Assembly: GCF_900091705.1 (NCBI RefSeq) | Contig: NZ_LT594785.1 | Location: forward strand, 1,044,119-1,108,118 | Reading direction: 5' to 3' | Origin: Clostridium mediterraneense | Lineage (GTDB): Bacteria > Bacillota > Clostridia > Clostridiales > Clostridiaceae | DNA: 64,000 nt | Shown here: in pieces, positions 16,498 to 25,839 of the stretch | How the letters are laid out: every line of letters begins with the position of its first letter | Position numbering within the stretch: the stretch's first letter is position 1 | Position numbers and translations under genes: made by a program | Notes under the pieces: generated by a model | What the model saw: the letters and a program-made list of their open reading frames with translations, nothing else | The model's database searches: none | Told to the model about the DNA's origin: nothing

Positions 16498-17076
16498 TTA
16501 TATTTCATTAAAAAGCTTTTCTATTCTTTTTTCAGGAATAATCCAAAGCACTATAATTATAAAGTAAGTTATTATTCCAACTATTGGGTAGAAATTTGCT
16601 AAGATAACACCTAAAATACCCACGCTTAAAGTTATATATATTTTATAATAATTTTGAAATGTCTTATATATTTTTGAGTCTTTTCCGTCTGCTTGCATTA
16701 AGGATCTAAGTAATAGATAGTACGCAAAATTACCTAAGGTAAAGATAATACCATAAAACATTTCTGGATAAACACTATTTATATGTTCACCAAGCCATGA
16801 AGTTGAGAAAGGTAGTAATGAAGTCCAGAAAAGAAAATTAATATTTGCCCATAAAACCTTCCCAGTAACTTTTTGCGCTATTTGAAGCATATGATGATGA
16901 TTCATCCAATAAAGAGCAAGTACTAAGAAACTAAGTAAGTAAGCTAAAAATTTATATCTCATATCCCAAAGACCATCTAAACTTACTGTACTTGGTACTT
17001 TAAAATCTAATACTAAAATAGTCATTATAATAGCAATTACAGCATCCGTAAATGATTGTAACCTATCTTTATTCAT
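16498..17076 (-). CDS. TMEM175-family potassium channel-like protein
   Basis: 192-residue membrane protein of the TMEM175 (DUF1211) family, whose prokaryotic members form tetrameric potassium-permeable channels. The diagnostic first-helix motif RLQSFTDAVIAIIMTILVLD matches the family pattern RxxxFSDxVxAIxxTxLVL with Thr in place of Ser, and the HHH motif YWMNHHHML starts the third helix region. Six hydrophobic helices are predicted, the length typical of the bacterial group. Monocistronic, with AAGGAG before the ATG. Confidence 0.9.
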   Translation of the reverse strand: MNKDRLQSFTDAVIAIIMTILVLDFKVPSTVSLDGLWDMRYKFLAYLLSFLVLALYWMNHHHMLQIAQKVTGKVLWANINFLFWTSLLPFSTSWLGEHINSVYPEMFYGIIFTLGNFAYYLLLRSLMQADGKDSKIYKTFQNYYKIYITLSVGILGVILANFYPIVGIITYFIIIVLWIIPEKRIEKLFNEI

Positions 17077-17170
17077 TATTATACTCCTTTTATTAAATTT
17101 TTGTTAATATATATAATAGAATTATATTATATATGAAAATTTAATAAAATAATAGACAAATTTTTCATAA

Positions 17171-17212
17171 AAAAGACTTAGGAAGAAATAATTTTATTAT
17201 TTCTTCCTAAGC
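17171..17212 (-). terminator. Terminator of the M29 aminopeptidase gene
   Basis: A 15-bp stem, CTTAGGAAGAAATAA with TTATTTCTTCCTAAG, with a T run on the minus-strand side. Confidence 0.85.
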
Positions 17213-17226
17213 CTAAATTTATTATA

Positions 17227-18465
17227 TTAGAAAGCCCAGTTTCCGTTATCGAATATCTTTATTGTTTCTGAATTTTCTAAAGTAGCAACTATTGATAAGT
17301 CAGCTGTTCCTATCATAAAGTCAACATGAGTTAATGAATCATTTGCACCTTCTTTTGCAAGTTCTTCATCTGTCATATTTTCTCCATCTTTAATACATAC
17401 AGAGTATGCTTTACCAAGAGCAAGGTGACATGATGCATTTTCATCATATAAAGTATTAAAGAATATAATACCTGAGTTAGAGATAGGAGAATCATGCGGA
17501 ACTAAAGCTACTTCTCCTAAATGTCTTGCACCTTCATCTGTATCTAAGAGATGCTTTAATGTGTCATAACCTTTTTCAGCTGTGAAATCTACAACTTTAC
17601 CATCTTTAAATGTTAATGAGAAGTTATCTATAAGATTTCCAGCATAGTTAAGAGGTTTTGAGCTATATACTATACCATTAACACCTGTTTTTAAAGGAAG
17701 TGAGAAAACTTCTTCAGTAGGCATATTAGCTATAAATTCAACTCCTGAAGTATTAACTTCAGCTCCACCAAGCCATAAATGATTCTTAGGAAGTTCTAAA
17801 ACAAGATCAGTTCCAAGACTATTTGTATAGTGAAGGGACTTAATTCTCTTTGAATTTAAATAATTCATTTTTTCTTTTAAAGTATTTTTATGTTCTTCCC
17901 AAGCAGCAACAGGATCTTCTTTATCGATTCTAACTATTTTAAATATTTCATTCCAAAGCTTTTCAACTGCTTCTTCAACTGAAACATCTGGGAATATTTT
18001 TTTAGCCCAGCCTTTAGTAGGAATTGAAACTATTGACCAAGAGTTTTGATTACTCATAAGCATTTCGCTGAATTCTCTTGATGAAATACTTGAAGCCTTT
18101 CTAAATGTTGAAACTTTTTTAGGATCTACATCCTTTAAAAGTTCTGGATCTGAAGCAGAGATACTTAAGAAAGCAGCTCCTTTCTTAGCATAGCTAAGTC
18201 TAGAATCTCTAACCCACTCAGGAACATTTTCAAATACTTCTAAAGGAGAGTATTCATATTTTAGTTTTCCTGTAATTTCATCACTCCAGTGAACAACTAC
18301 TTCCTTTGCTCCTTTTTTATAAGCTTCTTCTACAAGTTTTCTTGTAAAGTTAGCACATTCTATAGGAGAGTTTATAACAAGAATTTGATCTTGTTGTACA
18401 TTAACACCTATATTTACAGCAAGTTTTGCATATTTATCTAATAGTAAATCAAAGTTTTCTATCAT
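17227..18465 (-). CDS. M29-family metallo-aminopeptidase (AmpS/PepS-like)
   Basis: 412 residues, the normal length for family M29 (thermophilic aminopeptidase) enzymes, which remove N-terminal residues from peptides in the cytoplasm using a di-metal centre. Conserved stretches include LWLGGAEVNTSGVEFIANMPTEEVF split over the active-site Glu pair, HLGEVALVPHDSPIS with the His, and GIIFFNTLYDENASCHLALG with the Asp and His ligands. AAAGGTGTGATTTT precedes the ATG. Monocistronic. Confidence 0.92.
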   Translation of the reverse strand: MIENFDLLLDKYAKLAVNIGVNVQQDQILVINSPIECANFTRKLVEEAYKKGAKEVVVHWSDEITGKLKYEYSPLEVFENVPEWVRDSRLSYAKKGAAFLSISASDPELLKDVDPKKVSTFRKASSISSREFSEMLMSNQNSWSIVSIPTKGWAKKIFPDVSVEEAVEKLWNEIFKIVRIDKEDPVAAWEEHKNTLKEKMNYLNSKRIKSLHYTNSLGTDLVLELPKNHLWLGGAEVNTSGVEFIANMPTEEVFSLPLKTGVNGIVYSSKPLNYAGNLIDNFSLTFKDGKVVDFTAEKGYDTLKHLLDTDEGARHLGEVALVPHDSPISNSGIIFFNTLYDENASCHLALGKAYSVCIKDGENMTDEELAKEGANDSLTHVDFMIGTADLSIVATLENSETIKIFDNGNWAF

Positions 18466-18589
18466 AAAATCACACCTTTCTTTAATCGATATCAGTTATT
18501 TATTATTACTATTATAATAAATAATTATTATTATCACAAATATAGATTAATACCTATTAGAGATAGTTTAAGCTATAATAAAGCTATTA

Positions 18590-19123
18590 TTAATATTTTC
18601 TATGTCTTTCCTTATTTTTATAATAGATTTCCTTAAGATCATCATAAACTCTATCTCCATAATCAGAGGTACAACCAAAATCAATCAAATAGAATTTCCC
18701 ATCTATAATTCCCCAAGAACGAGCAGAAAATATATCTTCTCTATATAGATAAAAATTATTTATTAAGTAATTTAAATCACGTAAGATATATTTATCATCT
18801 ATAAATTTTTCTGGATTAACAAATCCCTGTTTCTTTATAATTTTATTATATGGCATAGCCCTAGCCATGATTATAATCCTATCATTAGAATAGTAGATAG
18901 GACATAAATATTGTTTAATTCTATCGGAGCAGTTTGCATATACATATCTTTCAACAAAGTTTTGATGGTAACCATCTTCGTTTTTAGCAACTTTAATAAC
19001 ATATTTGTCATCTAAAGCAAATACTTTTCTTGCAATTCCTTCTCCTAGAAATTCATAATTTCTCATAAATTTTTTTATCGAACAGTTATTTAAATATTTT
19101 ATTGACTCTGAATTAAGCCTCAT
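18590..19123 (-). CDS. Small protein-kinase-like protein
   Basis: 177 residues with a condensed protein-kinase-like layout: a glycine loop (EFLGEGIARKVFAL), a VIKVAKN strand with the putative ATP-binding Lys, a hinge (RIIIMARAMP), a catalytic-loop candidate around RSWGIIDGKFY and a clear DFG motif (YLIDFG). The HRD motif is not canonical and there is no C-terminal lobe beyond about 25 residues, so activity is uncertain. It may be an atypical kinase or pseudokinase. A second small kinase-like protein lies at 24181-24777 but the two are not close relatives by eye. Divergent from glsA. Confidence 0.65.
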   Translation of the reverse strand: MRLNSESIKYLNNCSIKKFMRNYEFLGEGIARKVFALDDKYVIKVAKNEDGYHQNFVERYVYANCSDRIKQYLCPIYYSNDRIIIMARAMPYNKIIKKQGFVNPEKFIDDKYILRDLNYLINNFYLYREDIFSARSWGIIDGKFYLIDFGCTSDYGDRVYDDLKEIYYKNKERHRKY

Positions 19124-19289
19124 TTTTATCTCCTAGTTAGTTCTTCTAATTTAAAATATGATGAAAGGTCTAGTAAAGTAACTATATATAGATAATAATT
19201 AAATTTAAGTTTATAATATAAGTATTAAAATATATTTAAACTAAGGAAAAATATATTAAAAATGCGGACATTGAAAAGAGGGTTTAAAA

Positions 19290-20207
19290 TTGAATAAATT
19301 ATTAGATAGTTTTTTAGAAAAAGGAAAAGAAGTAGTTAATGAAGGCCAAGTGGCTTCATATATACCAGAACTTGCAAAAGCTGATAAGAATGATTTAGGA
19401 ATTTGTGTAGTTACACTAAATGGAGATGTTTATAAGTCAGGAATGGCTGATAAGAAATTTACTATACAAAGTATATCAAAGGTAATTTCACTTATGCTCG
19501 CTATTTTAGATAATGGAAGAGAAAATGTATTTGAAAGAGTTGGAGTGGAACCAACAGGAGATAGTTTTAATAGTATAGTTAATTTAGAAATAAGAGATAG
19601 TGATAAGCCTTATAATCCTATGGTTAATTCAGGTGCGATAGTTACTACATCTTTAATAGCTGGGGAAACACAGGAAGAAAAATTTGAAAGACTTTTAGCT
19701 TTTACAAGAAAAGTTATGGGTAATGATAATATAGGAATAAATGAAGATGTTTATTTATCAGAAAAAGAAACAGGAGATAGAAATAGAGCACTTGGTTATT
19801 TCTTAAAGAGTAGTGGATTCTTAAAAGGTGATGTAGAAGAAGTTTTAGATTTATATTTCAAGCAATGCTCAATGGAAGTAACAACAGAAGATCTTGCTAA
19901 ATTTGGAGCTATGCTTGCAAATGATGGAGTTCTTCCTTGGAGTGATGAAAGAATTATATCAAGAGATGTATGTAGAATAGTAAAAACTATAATGGTTACT
20001 TGTGGAATGTACGATGATTCAGGTAAATTTGCTGTACATATAGGAATCCCTGCAAAAAGTGGAGTAGGTGGAGGAATTATGGCATCAGTCCCAAGAAGAA
20101 TGGGTATAGGAGTTTATGGACCAGCACTAGATTCAAAAGGTAATAGTGTCGGAGGAAAACATATTCTAAAGAATCTTTCAGATGAAATGGATTTAAGTAT
20201 TTTCTAG
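19290..20207 (+). CDS. glsA: Glutaminase
   Basis: Hydrolyses glutamine to glutamate and ammonia in the cytoplasm. 305 residues, standard for bacterial GlsA, with the beta-lactamase-like Ser61-x-x-Lys64 (SISK), conserved SGAIVTTSL and the C-terminal PAKSGVGGGIMASVP. The TTG start lies behind AAAGAGGG. Probably monocistronic; polA starts 68 bases downstream without a clear terminator between. Confidence 0.95.
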   Translation: MNKLLDSFLEKGKEVVNEGQVASYIPELAKADKNDLGICVVTLNGDVYKSGMADKKFTIQSISKVISLMLAILDNGRENVFERVGVEPTGDSFNSIVNLEIRDSDKPYNPMVNSGAIVTTSLIAGETQEEKFERLLAFTRKVMGNDNIGINEDVYLSEKETGDRNRALGYFLKSSGFLKGDVEEVLDLYFKQCSMEVTTEDLAKFGAMLANDGVLPWSDERIISRDVCRIVKTIMVTCGMYDDSGKFAVHIGIPAKSGVGGGIMASVPRRMGIGVYGPALDSKGNSVGGKHILKNLSDEMDLSIF

Positions 20208-20275
20208 AAGGATTATAATAAAATATTAAAATGGTAAGAATAATTAACTAGTGTTAATTAAATGGAGGATAAATA

Positions 20276-22909
20276 ATGGAAAGACTACTTATATTGGATG
20301 GGAATAGTCTATTAAATAGAGCATTTTATGCTATACCTACGCTTAGTAATAAAGATGGTGTGCATACTAATGCAGTTTATGGATTTTTAAATATGTTATT
20401 TAAAATGAAAGAAGATATAAAGCCAGATTATATAGTAACAACATTTGATAGAAAGGCACCTACTTTTAGACATTTAGAATATAAAGATTATAAAGCAGGT
20501 AGAAAAAAGATGCCTTCAGAGCTTGCAGAGCAATTTCCAATAGTTAAAGATATGTTAGAAAAACTTTCAGTAACTATTTATGAGATGGATGGATTTGAAG
20601 CTGATGACCTTATAGGAAGCCTTGCAAAATATGCAGAAGGAGAAAGCTTAGAGGTATTTATAATGACTGGAGATAAAGATGCTCTTCAATTAGCTACTGA
20701 TAATACTAAAGTTTGTATCACTAAAAAAGGTGTATCAGAAATTGAGTGTTATGATGCAAAGAGAATGATTGAAGAATTTACTGTTACTCCTACACAATTT
20801 ATAGATGTTAAAGGTCTTATGGGAGATAAATCAGATAATATACCGGGGGTTCCAGGTATAGGAGAAAAAACTGCTTATAAGCTTATAAATACTTATGGTT
20901 CAATAGAAGAAGTATTAAGAAATATAGATAATATTAGTGGTAAGAAGATAAAAGAAAACTTAACAGAATATAGTGAACAAGCAATATTCTCAAAGAAGCT
21001 TGCTACAATTAATGTTGATGTTCCAATAGATTTTGACCTAGATGAAATTAAGTCAAATACTAGTTATGATATAGATGGACTTAGAAAGCTTTATACAAAG
21101 CTTGAAATGAGAATACCAGAAGAAAAGCTTGCAAAGCTTGCTGGTACAGAAATAGAAGAAAAACCTAAGGAAAACTTAAAAGTAGAAGCAATAGAAATAA
21201 CTGATTCAAAAGGTCTTAGAGAGCTTAAAGAAAATTTATCAGATGAATTATTTATAAGATTTACAAGTAAAAATGCTCATATGTATTCTACAATTGAGTT
21301 TGATAAAATATTTATTAATAGTAATGAAAAAAATTATGTTTTATTTATGGATACTATTTTATCAGATAATTTATTCTCAGATGCAGAAGCAAAGCCAATA
21401 CTTAAGGAAATCTTTGAAGATGAAAAAACTAAAAAGATATTATATAATTCAAAGCTTGCACTAAAAATATTATCAAGATTTGATATAGATATTAAAAATA
21501 TTAATTTTGATATAGAGCTTGCAGCTTACTTACTAGACTCATCAAAGGGAGAATATCCCATTTTAGATTTAGTAAAAATATATTTAGAAGAATATCCAGA
21601 ATTTGAAGAAAAGGATATAGAACTTGTATCACTTTACTATATGCCAAAGCTTACTTTAAAGCTTAAAAAAGCTATAGTAGAAAAGAAGATGGAAAAGCTT
21701 TTATATGAAATAGAGCAACCACTTGCAAGAGTTTTAGCATCTATGGAGGAAATAGGATTTACAGTAGATAAATCAATGTTAGATGATCTTTCAGTTAAGT
21801 TTAAATCTGAACTTGATAAGACTCAAGCAGAAATATTTGAGCTTGCAGATGAAGAATTTAATATTAATTCTCCAAAGCAACTTGGTAAGATTCTATTTGA
21901 AAAATTAGATTTACCTCCTGTTAAGAAAACAAAAACAGGATATTCAACAAATGCTGAAGTTTTAGAAAAATTAGCTGATAAACATCCAATAGTAGAGAAA
22001 ATAATCTATTATAGACAATTAGCAAAAATATATTCAACATATGTTGAAGGGCTTAAAGCAGTTATAGATGAAGATGGAGCAATTCATTCAAGCTTTAATC
22101 AAACTATAACAACTACAGGAAGACTTTCATCAACTGAACCTAATCTTCAAAATATTCCTATAAAATATGAGATGGGAAGAGAAATAAGAAAGGTATTTAA
22201 AGCAAGAGGAGAAAATCAATGTATTCTTTCAGCCGACTATTCACAAGTTGAGCTTAGAATTCTTGCTCATATGTCAGATGATGCTAATATGATAGATGCG
22301 TTTAATCATCATTCAGATATTCATACAAAAACTGCTTCAGAAGTATTTAATGTTGCAATAGAAGATGTTACTCCTCTTATGAGAAGTAGGGCTAAGGCTG
22401 TTAACTTTGGAATAGTTTATGGAATTAGTGATTTTAGCCTTGCTAAAGATTTAAATATTAAAAAGAATGAAGCAAAAGAATATATGGACATTTATTTTGA
22501 TAGATACCCTAATATAAAAGTATTTATAGATAGTGTCTTAGAAGAGGCTAAAACTAAAGGGTATGTAACTACTATGTTAAATAGAATAAGATTTATACCA
22601 GAAATATCAGCATCTAATAAGATGGTAAAAGCTTTAGGGGAAAGACTTGCTATGAATGCTCCTATACAAGGAACAGCAGCTGATATTATAAAACTTGCTA
22701 TGGTAAATGTATTTAATAAATTAAACGAAAGAAATCTAAAGAGTAAGCTTATATTACAAGTACATGATGAACTTATCTTAAATGTTTATAATGATGAACT
22801 TGAAGAGGTTAAGACTATAGTTAAAGAAGAAATGGAAAATGTTATAGATCTTAGCGTATCTTTAGATGTAGATATTAACGTAGGAAGTACATGGTATGAT
22901 GCAAAATAG
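20276..22909 (+). CDS. polA: DNA polymerase I, proofreading domain degenerate
   Basis: 877 residues. The 5'-3' exonuclease (1-290) has DGNSLLNRAFYA, GFEADDLIG and GDKSDNIPGVPGIGEKTA. The polymerase domain (about 480-877) has motif A (DYSQVELRILAHMS), motif B (RAKAVNFGIVYG) and motif C (VHDELIL). The middle 3'-5' exonuclease fold remains (about 300-470), but the metal-binding residues are lost: no DxE in the ELFIRFTSKN strand and the NxxxD of motif II is NSKLALK. As in Bacillus enzymes it should lack proofreading. coaE follows at 16 bases and a transglycosylase after that, a usual Clostridium cluster. Confidence 0.97.
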   Translation: MERLLILDGNSLLNRAFYAIPTLSNKDGVHTNAVYGFLNMLFKMKEDIKPDYIVTTFDRKAPTFRHLEYKDYKAGRKKMPSELAEQFPIVKDMLEKLSVTIYEMDGFEADDLIGSLAKYAEGESLEVFIMTGDKDALQLATDNTKVCITKKGVSEIECYDAKRMIEEFTVTPTQFIDVKGLMGDKSDNIPGVPGIGEKTAYKLINTYGSIEEVLRNIDNISGKKIKENLTEYSEQAIFSKKLATINVDVPIDFDLDEIKSNTSYDIDGLRKLYTKLEMRIPEEKLAKLAGTEIEEKPKENLKVEAIEITDSKGLRELKENLSDELFIRFTSKNAHMYSTIEFDKIFINSNEKNYVLFMDTILSDNLFSDAEAKPILKEIFEDEKTKKILYNSKLALKILSRFDIDIKNINFDIELAAYLLDSSKGEYPILDLVKIYLEEYPEFEEKDIELVSLYYMPKLTLKLKKAIVEKKMEKLLYEIEQPLARVLASMEEIGFTVDKSMLDDLSVKFKSELDKTQAEIFELADEEFNINSPKQLGKILFEKLDLPPVKKTKTGYSTNAEVLEKLADKHPIVEKIIYYRQLAKIYSTYVEGLKAVIDEDGAIHSSFNQTITTTGRLSSTEPNLQNIPIKYEMGREIRKVFKARGENQCILSADYSQVELRILAHMSDDANMIDAFNHHSDIHTKTASEVFNVAIEDVTPLMRSRAKAVNFGIVYGISDFSLAKDLNIKKNEAKEYMDIYFDRYPNIKVFIDSVLEEAKTKGYVTTMLNRIRFIPEISASNKMVKALGERLAMNAPIQGTAADIIKLAMVNVFNKLNERNLKSKLILQVHDELILNVYNDELEEVKTIVKEEMENVIDLSVSLDVDINVGSTWYDAK

Positions 22910-22924
22910 GAAGGTGAAGATAGG

Positions 22925-23527
22925 TTGATTAAAGTAGGGCTTACTGGCGGAATATGCTCAGGTAAGAGCACTATTTCATTAATGTTAAAAGAAGCTGGAT
23001 TTAAAATTATAGATGCAGATATAATAGCTAGAGAAGTTCTAGATAAAAATCCTAATATATTAAAAGAAGTTAAACTTAATTTTGGGGAAGGTTTCTTTGA
23101 CTGGAGAGGGGATTTTAGAAGAAGAGAATTTGGAAATCATATTTTTAGATTTCCAAAGGAAAGAAAAAAATATGAAGATATTATCATGCCATATATAAAA
23201 AATGCTATAGATGAAGCTTTAAGTGAATATGAAAAGCAAGGTGAAAAGCTTGTTATATTAGATGGGGCTACACTTATAGAACATGGATATAATGAGAAAA
23301 TGGATATGATGGTTTTAGTGTGGATAAAGTTACCTATACAAATTCAAAGGCTTAAAGAACGTGATAGACTTACTCAAAGTGAAGCAGTTAACAGAATAAA
23401 CTCACAGTGGAGCCTTGAAAAGAAAAGAGACTATGCTAATTTAATAATTGATAATAATGGTAATCTTATAAATACTAAAGAACAGGTGGATGATTTAATA
23501 GATTTTTTAAAATTATATGAAAATTAG
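22925..23527 (+). CDS. coaE: Dephospho-CoA kinase
   Basis: Last step of coenzyme A synthesis: phosphorylates dephospho-CoA with ATP. 200 residues with P-loop GGICSGKST, the ADIIAREV segment and the lid region LKERDRLTQSEAVNRI. The start is a TTG behind AGGAAGGTGAAG. It lies 16 bases after polA and 10 bases before the lytic transglycosylase gene, in one operon. Confidence 0.95.
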   Translation: MIKVGLTGGICSGKSTISLMLKEAGFKIIDADIIAREVLDKNPNILKEVKLNFGEGFFDWRGDFRRREFGNHIFRFPKERKKYEDIIMPYIKNAIDEALSEYEKQGEKLVILDGATLIEHGYNEKMDMMVLVWIKLPIQIQRLKERDRLTQSEAVNRINSQWSLEKKRDYANLIIDNNGNLINTKEQVDDLIDFLKLYEN

Positions 23528-23536
23528 GAGTTTAAA

Positions 23537-24082
23537 ATGAAAAAAGCATTTAAATTATTATTTTTAATAGCTTTTGCGTATTTAATACTACAAGGGAGCA
23601 TGATTTTAGTTAAAGGGGTGCTATTTCCATTAAAATATACTAATTATGTTGCAAAGTATAGCAGGGAATATAATGTTAATCCAATGCTTGTTATGTCTGT
23701 TATGAAAGCAGAAAGTAATTTTGATGAAAGTGCAGAATCTAGAAAAAATGCAAAAGGTCTTATGCAAATTACTAATACTACTGGTAATTGGATAGCAGAG
23801 CAATTAGGTGAAGAAAATTTTGAACCCAATATGCTTTTAAACCCAGAGATTAGTATAAAATTTGCTTGTTGGTATTTAAATAATTTAAATGAACAATTTC
23901 ATGATGAAGGTCTAGTTATAGCAGCTTATAATGCTGGTAGGGGTAATGTTGAAAAGTGGCTTAGCAATCATGAATATTCTTCAGATGGCAAAAATATAGA
24001 TAATATACCATTTAAAGAAACAGATAAATACGTTAAAAAAGTAGAAGCATATAAAAATATATATACAGCTCTATATAAATAA
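23537..24082 (+). CDS. Membrane-anchored lytic transglycosylase (SLT)
   Basis: Cleaves peptidoglycan glycan strands to leave anhydro ends. 181 residues: an N-terminal uncleaved membrane anchor (about 6-25), then the Slt domain with catalytic Glu59 in MKAESNFDESAES, the conserved GLMQITNTT and the AYNAGRGNVEKW stretch. There is no lipobox, so it is probably held by its transmembrane helix and faces outside. It is the third gene of the polA-coaE operon. Confidence 0.93.
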   Translation: MKKAFKLLFLIAFAYLILQGSMILVKGVLFPLKYTNYVAKYSREYNVNPMLVMSVMKAESNFDESAESRKNAKGLMQITNTTGNWIAEQLGEENFEPNMLLNPEISIKFACWYLNNLNEQFHDEGLVIAAYNAGRGNVEKWLSNHEYSSDGKNIDNIPFKETDKYVKKVEAYKNIYTALYK

Positions 24083-24091
24083 GAAGAATTT

Positions 24092-24136
24092 AAGGACACT
24101 ATTGATAGTTAAGGCTATGAGTAGTGTCTTTTTTTA
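24092..24136 (+). terminator. Terminator of the polA-coaE-transglycosylase operon
   Basis: GGACACTA..GATAG and CTATGAGTAGTGTCT pair in a long stem with an inner mismatch, followed by a run of seven T residues. Confidence 0.8.
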
Positions 24137-24180
24137 CTTTCAAATCATATAATTAATAAAGCGATATTTTGAGGGAAGAT

Positions 24181-24777
24181 ATGAGTAAGAATTTTGATTA
24201 TAGTTCAAATGAAGTTTCAAAAGAACTTGAGCATGCTCTTAAAGAGGCAGTTAAGATTGGTGAAGGACATAATGGAGTAGTTTTTTTATTTAAAGATGGA
24301 AAGACTATTAAATTTTTTAGAAGGCCTAGATCTTGGAAAGATGAGTCTTATATACTTAAGAAAGTTAATGGTTCGAAGTTTTTTCCTAAAGTTTATGAAG
24401 TTGGTAATAACTATATAATTAGAGACTATGTTCCTGGAGTTAGACTTGATAAATATCTTAGAAGAAATAAAGTAGATGAAGATTTAGCTCGTGAACTTTA
24501 TAAGATGGTTATTGAATTTGAAAGATTAAAATTTAAGAGACTTGATATAAGATGTAAAGATATATTTTATAATCTAGAGACTAAAAAAGTAATGATAATA
24601 GATCCAAAGAAAAATTATAGTAGGAAATTATCATATCCAAGACATTTAATGAAGGGACTTGAAAAAAGGGGAGAGCTTGAATATTTTCTAAGGGTAGTTA
24701 CTAAGATAGATAGTAAAAGAGGAAAGTATTGGAGAGAAAAAATAGAAAAATATTTTATGAACTATAAGATAAAGTAA
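24181..24777 (+). CDS. Small atypical protein-kinase/RIO-like protein
   Basis: About 198 residues with kinase-like parts in order: glycine-rich loop GEGHNGVVFLF, a TIKFF strand with a candidate ATP-binding Lys, a hinge (YIIRDYVPGVRLD), a catalytic-loop candidate LDIRCKDIFYN where HRD is replaced, and MIIDPKKN in place of DFG with the Asp kept. These resemble the Bacillus YrzF/YrzI-type small kinases. The ATG at 24181 has AGGGA five bases before it and is preferred to the in-frame TTG at 24169. Substrate unknown. Compare the other kinase-like gene at 18590-19123. Confidence 0.65.
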   Translation: MSKNFDYSSNEVSKELEHALKEAVKIGEGHNGVVFLFKDGKTIKFFRRPRSWKDESYILKKVNGSKFFPKVYEVGNNYIIRDYVPGVRLDKYLRRNKVDEDLARELYKMVIEFERLKFKRLDIRCKDIFYNLETKKVMIIDPKKNYSRKLSYPRHLMKGLEKRGELEYFLRVVTKIDSKRGKYWREKIEKYFMNYKIK

Positions 24778-24847
24778 GATTAGTTGACAACAAAATACTT
24801 GAAGGTAAAATTATATATATGACAATAAATTTTGGGGGAGATTTTAA

Positions 24848-25768
24848 ATGAGAGATAACTTCAAGTTTAAAGATAGTGACGGAAAAGAAATAAATTGTTA
24901 TAAGTGGACTGGAGATTTTAAGCCAAAAGCTATTATTTATATAGTTCATGGAATGACAGAAACTGCTTTAAGATATGATTATGTAGCTGAAAGATTAGTT
25001 AATGAAGGCTATTATGTTTACTCACATGATCATAGGGGACATGGCTTTACTGATAAAGAAGAAGAAAACAGAGGTTATATAGCTGACAACGAAGGATTTG
25101 ATTGGTTAGTTACTGATGTTAAAGAACTTATTGAAAATACTAGAAAAGAAAATACAGGAATAGAAGTTGTGTTATTTGGACACAGTATGGGATCATTTGT
25201 TAGTCAAAGATATTTAGAAATGTATGGACAAGAAATAGATAGAGTTATATTATCTGGAACAAATGGAAGACAGAAGTCTATTGCAATTCTTGGAATTATG
25301 ATAGCTTGGGTAGAAATGAAGATTAGAGGAAGAAAACATAAGAGTAAGCTTATGGATAAACTTATTTTTGGTAATTTTAATGATAGATTTAAGCCAAGTA
25401 GAACTGAGTTTGACTGGGTTTGTGCAAATGAAAAATCAGTAGATGAATATATAAGTAGTCCTGATTGTGGATTTGTATGTACAACTTCTTTTTATTATGA
25501 TTTAATGAGAGGAACAAGAGCAATACATAAAAATGGAGAGCTTGCTAAGATTAAAAAATCAACAAAGCTTTATATATTTGCTGGTGATAGTGATCCAGTT
25601 GGAGAATTTGGTGAGGGGATTAAATCTTTAGTAAAGGATTTAAAAGCTAATGGAGTTAGTGATGTTAGTTATAAATTATATAAAGATGGAAGACATGAAA
25701 TGCTAAATGACTCTAATAGAGATGAAGTTATAGATGATATGATTAACTTTCTTAAGACTAGTAATTAG
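24848..25768 (+). CDS. Alpha/beta hydrolase, monoacylglycerol lipase-like
   Basis: 306-residue serine hydrolase with the nucleophile elbow GHSMG (Ser113), oxyanion-side HGMTE, and acid and base residues in GDSDPVG and DGRHEML. The HDHRGHGFT segment matches the monoacylglycerol lipase (lysophospholipase) group. There is no signal peptide, so it acts in the cytoplasm or at the inner membrane face. Strong GGGGGAG ribosome site. Substrate inferred from subfamily only. Confidence 0.9.
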   Translation: MRDNFKFKDSDGKEINCYKWTGDFKPKAIIYIVHGMTETALRYDYVAERLVNEGYYVYSHDHRGHGFTDKEEENRGYIADNEGFDWLVTDVKELIENTRKENTGIEVVLFGHSMGSFVSQRYLEMYGQEIDRVILSGTNGRQKSIAILGIMIAWVEMKIRGRKHKSKLMDKLIFGNFNDRFKPSRTEFDWVCANEKSVDEYISSPDCGFVCTTSFYYDLMRGTRAIHKNGELAKIKKSTKLYIFAGDSDPVGEFGEGIKSLVKDLKANGVSDVSYKLYKDGRHEMLNDSNRDEVIDDMINFLKTSN

Positions 25769-25839
25769 TTAAGATAAACTATACTTATGTAATGTTTTAG
25801 AGTATATTAGATAGTATATTTAGAAACAGTAGGTGTAAA

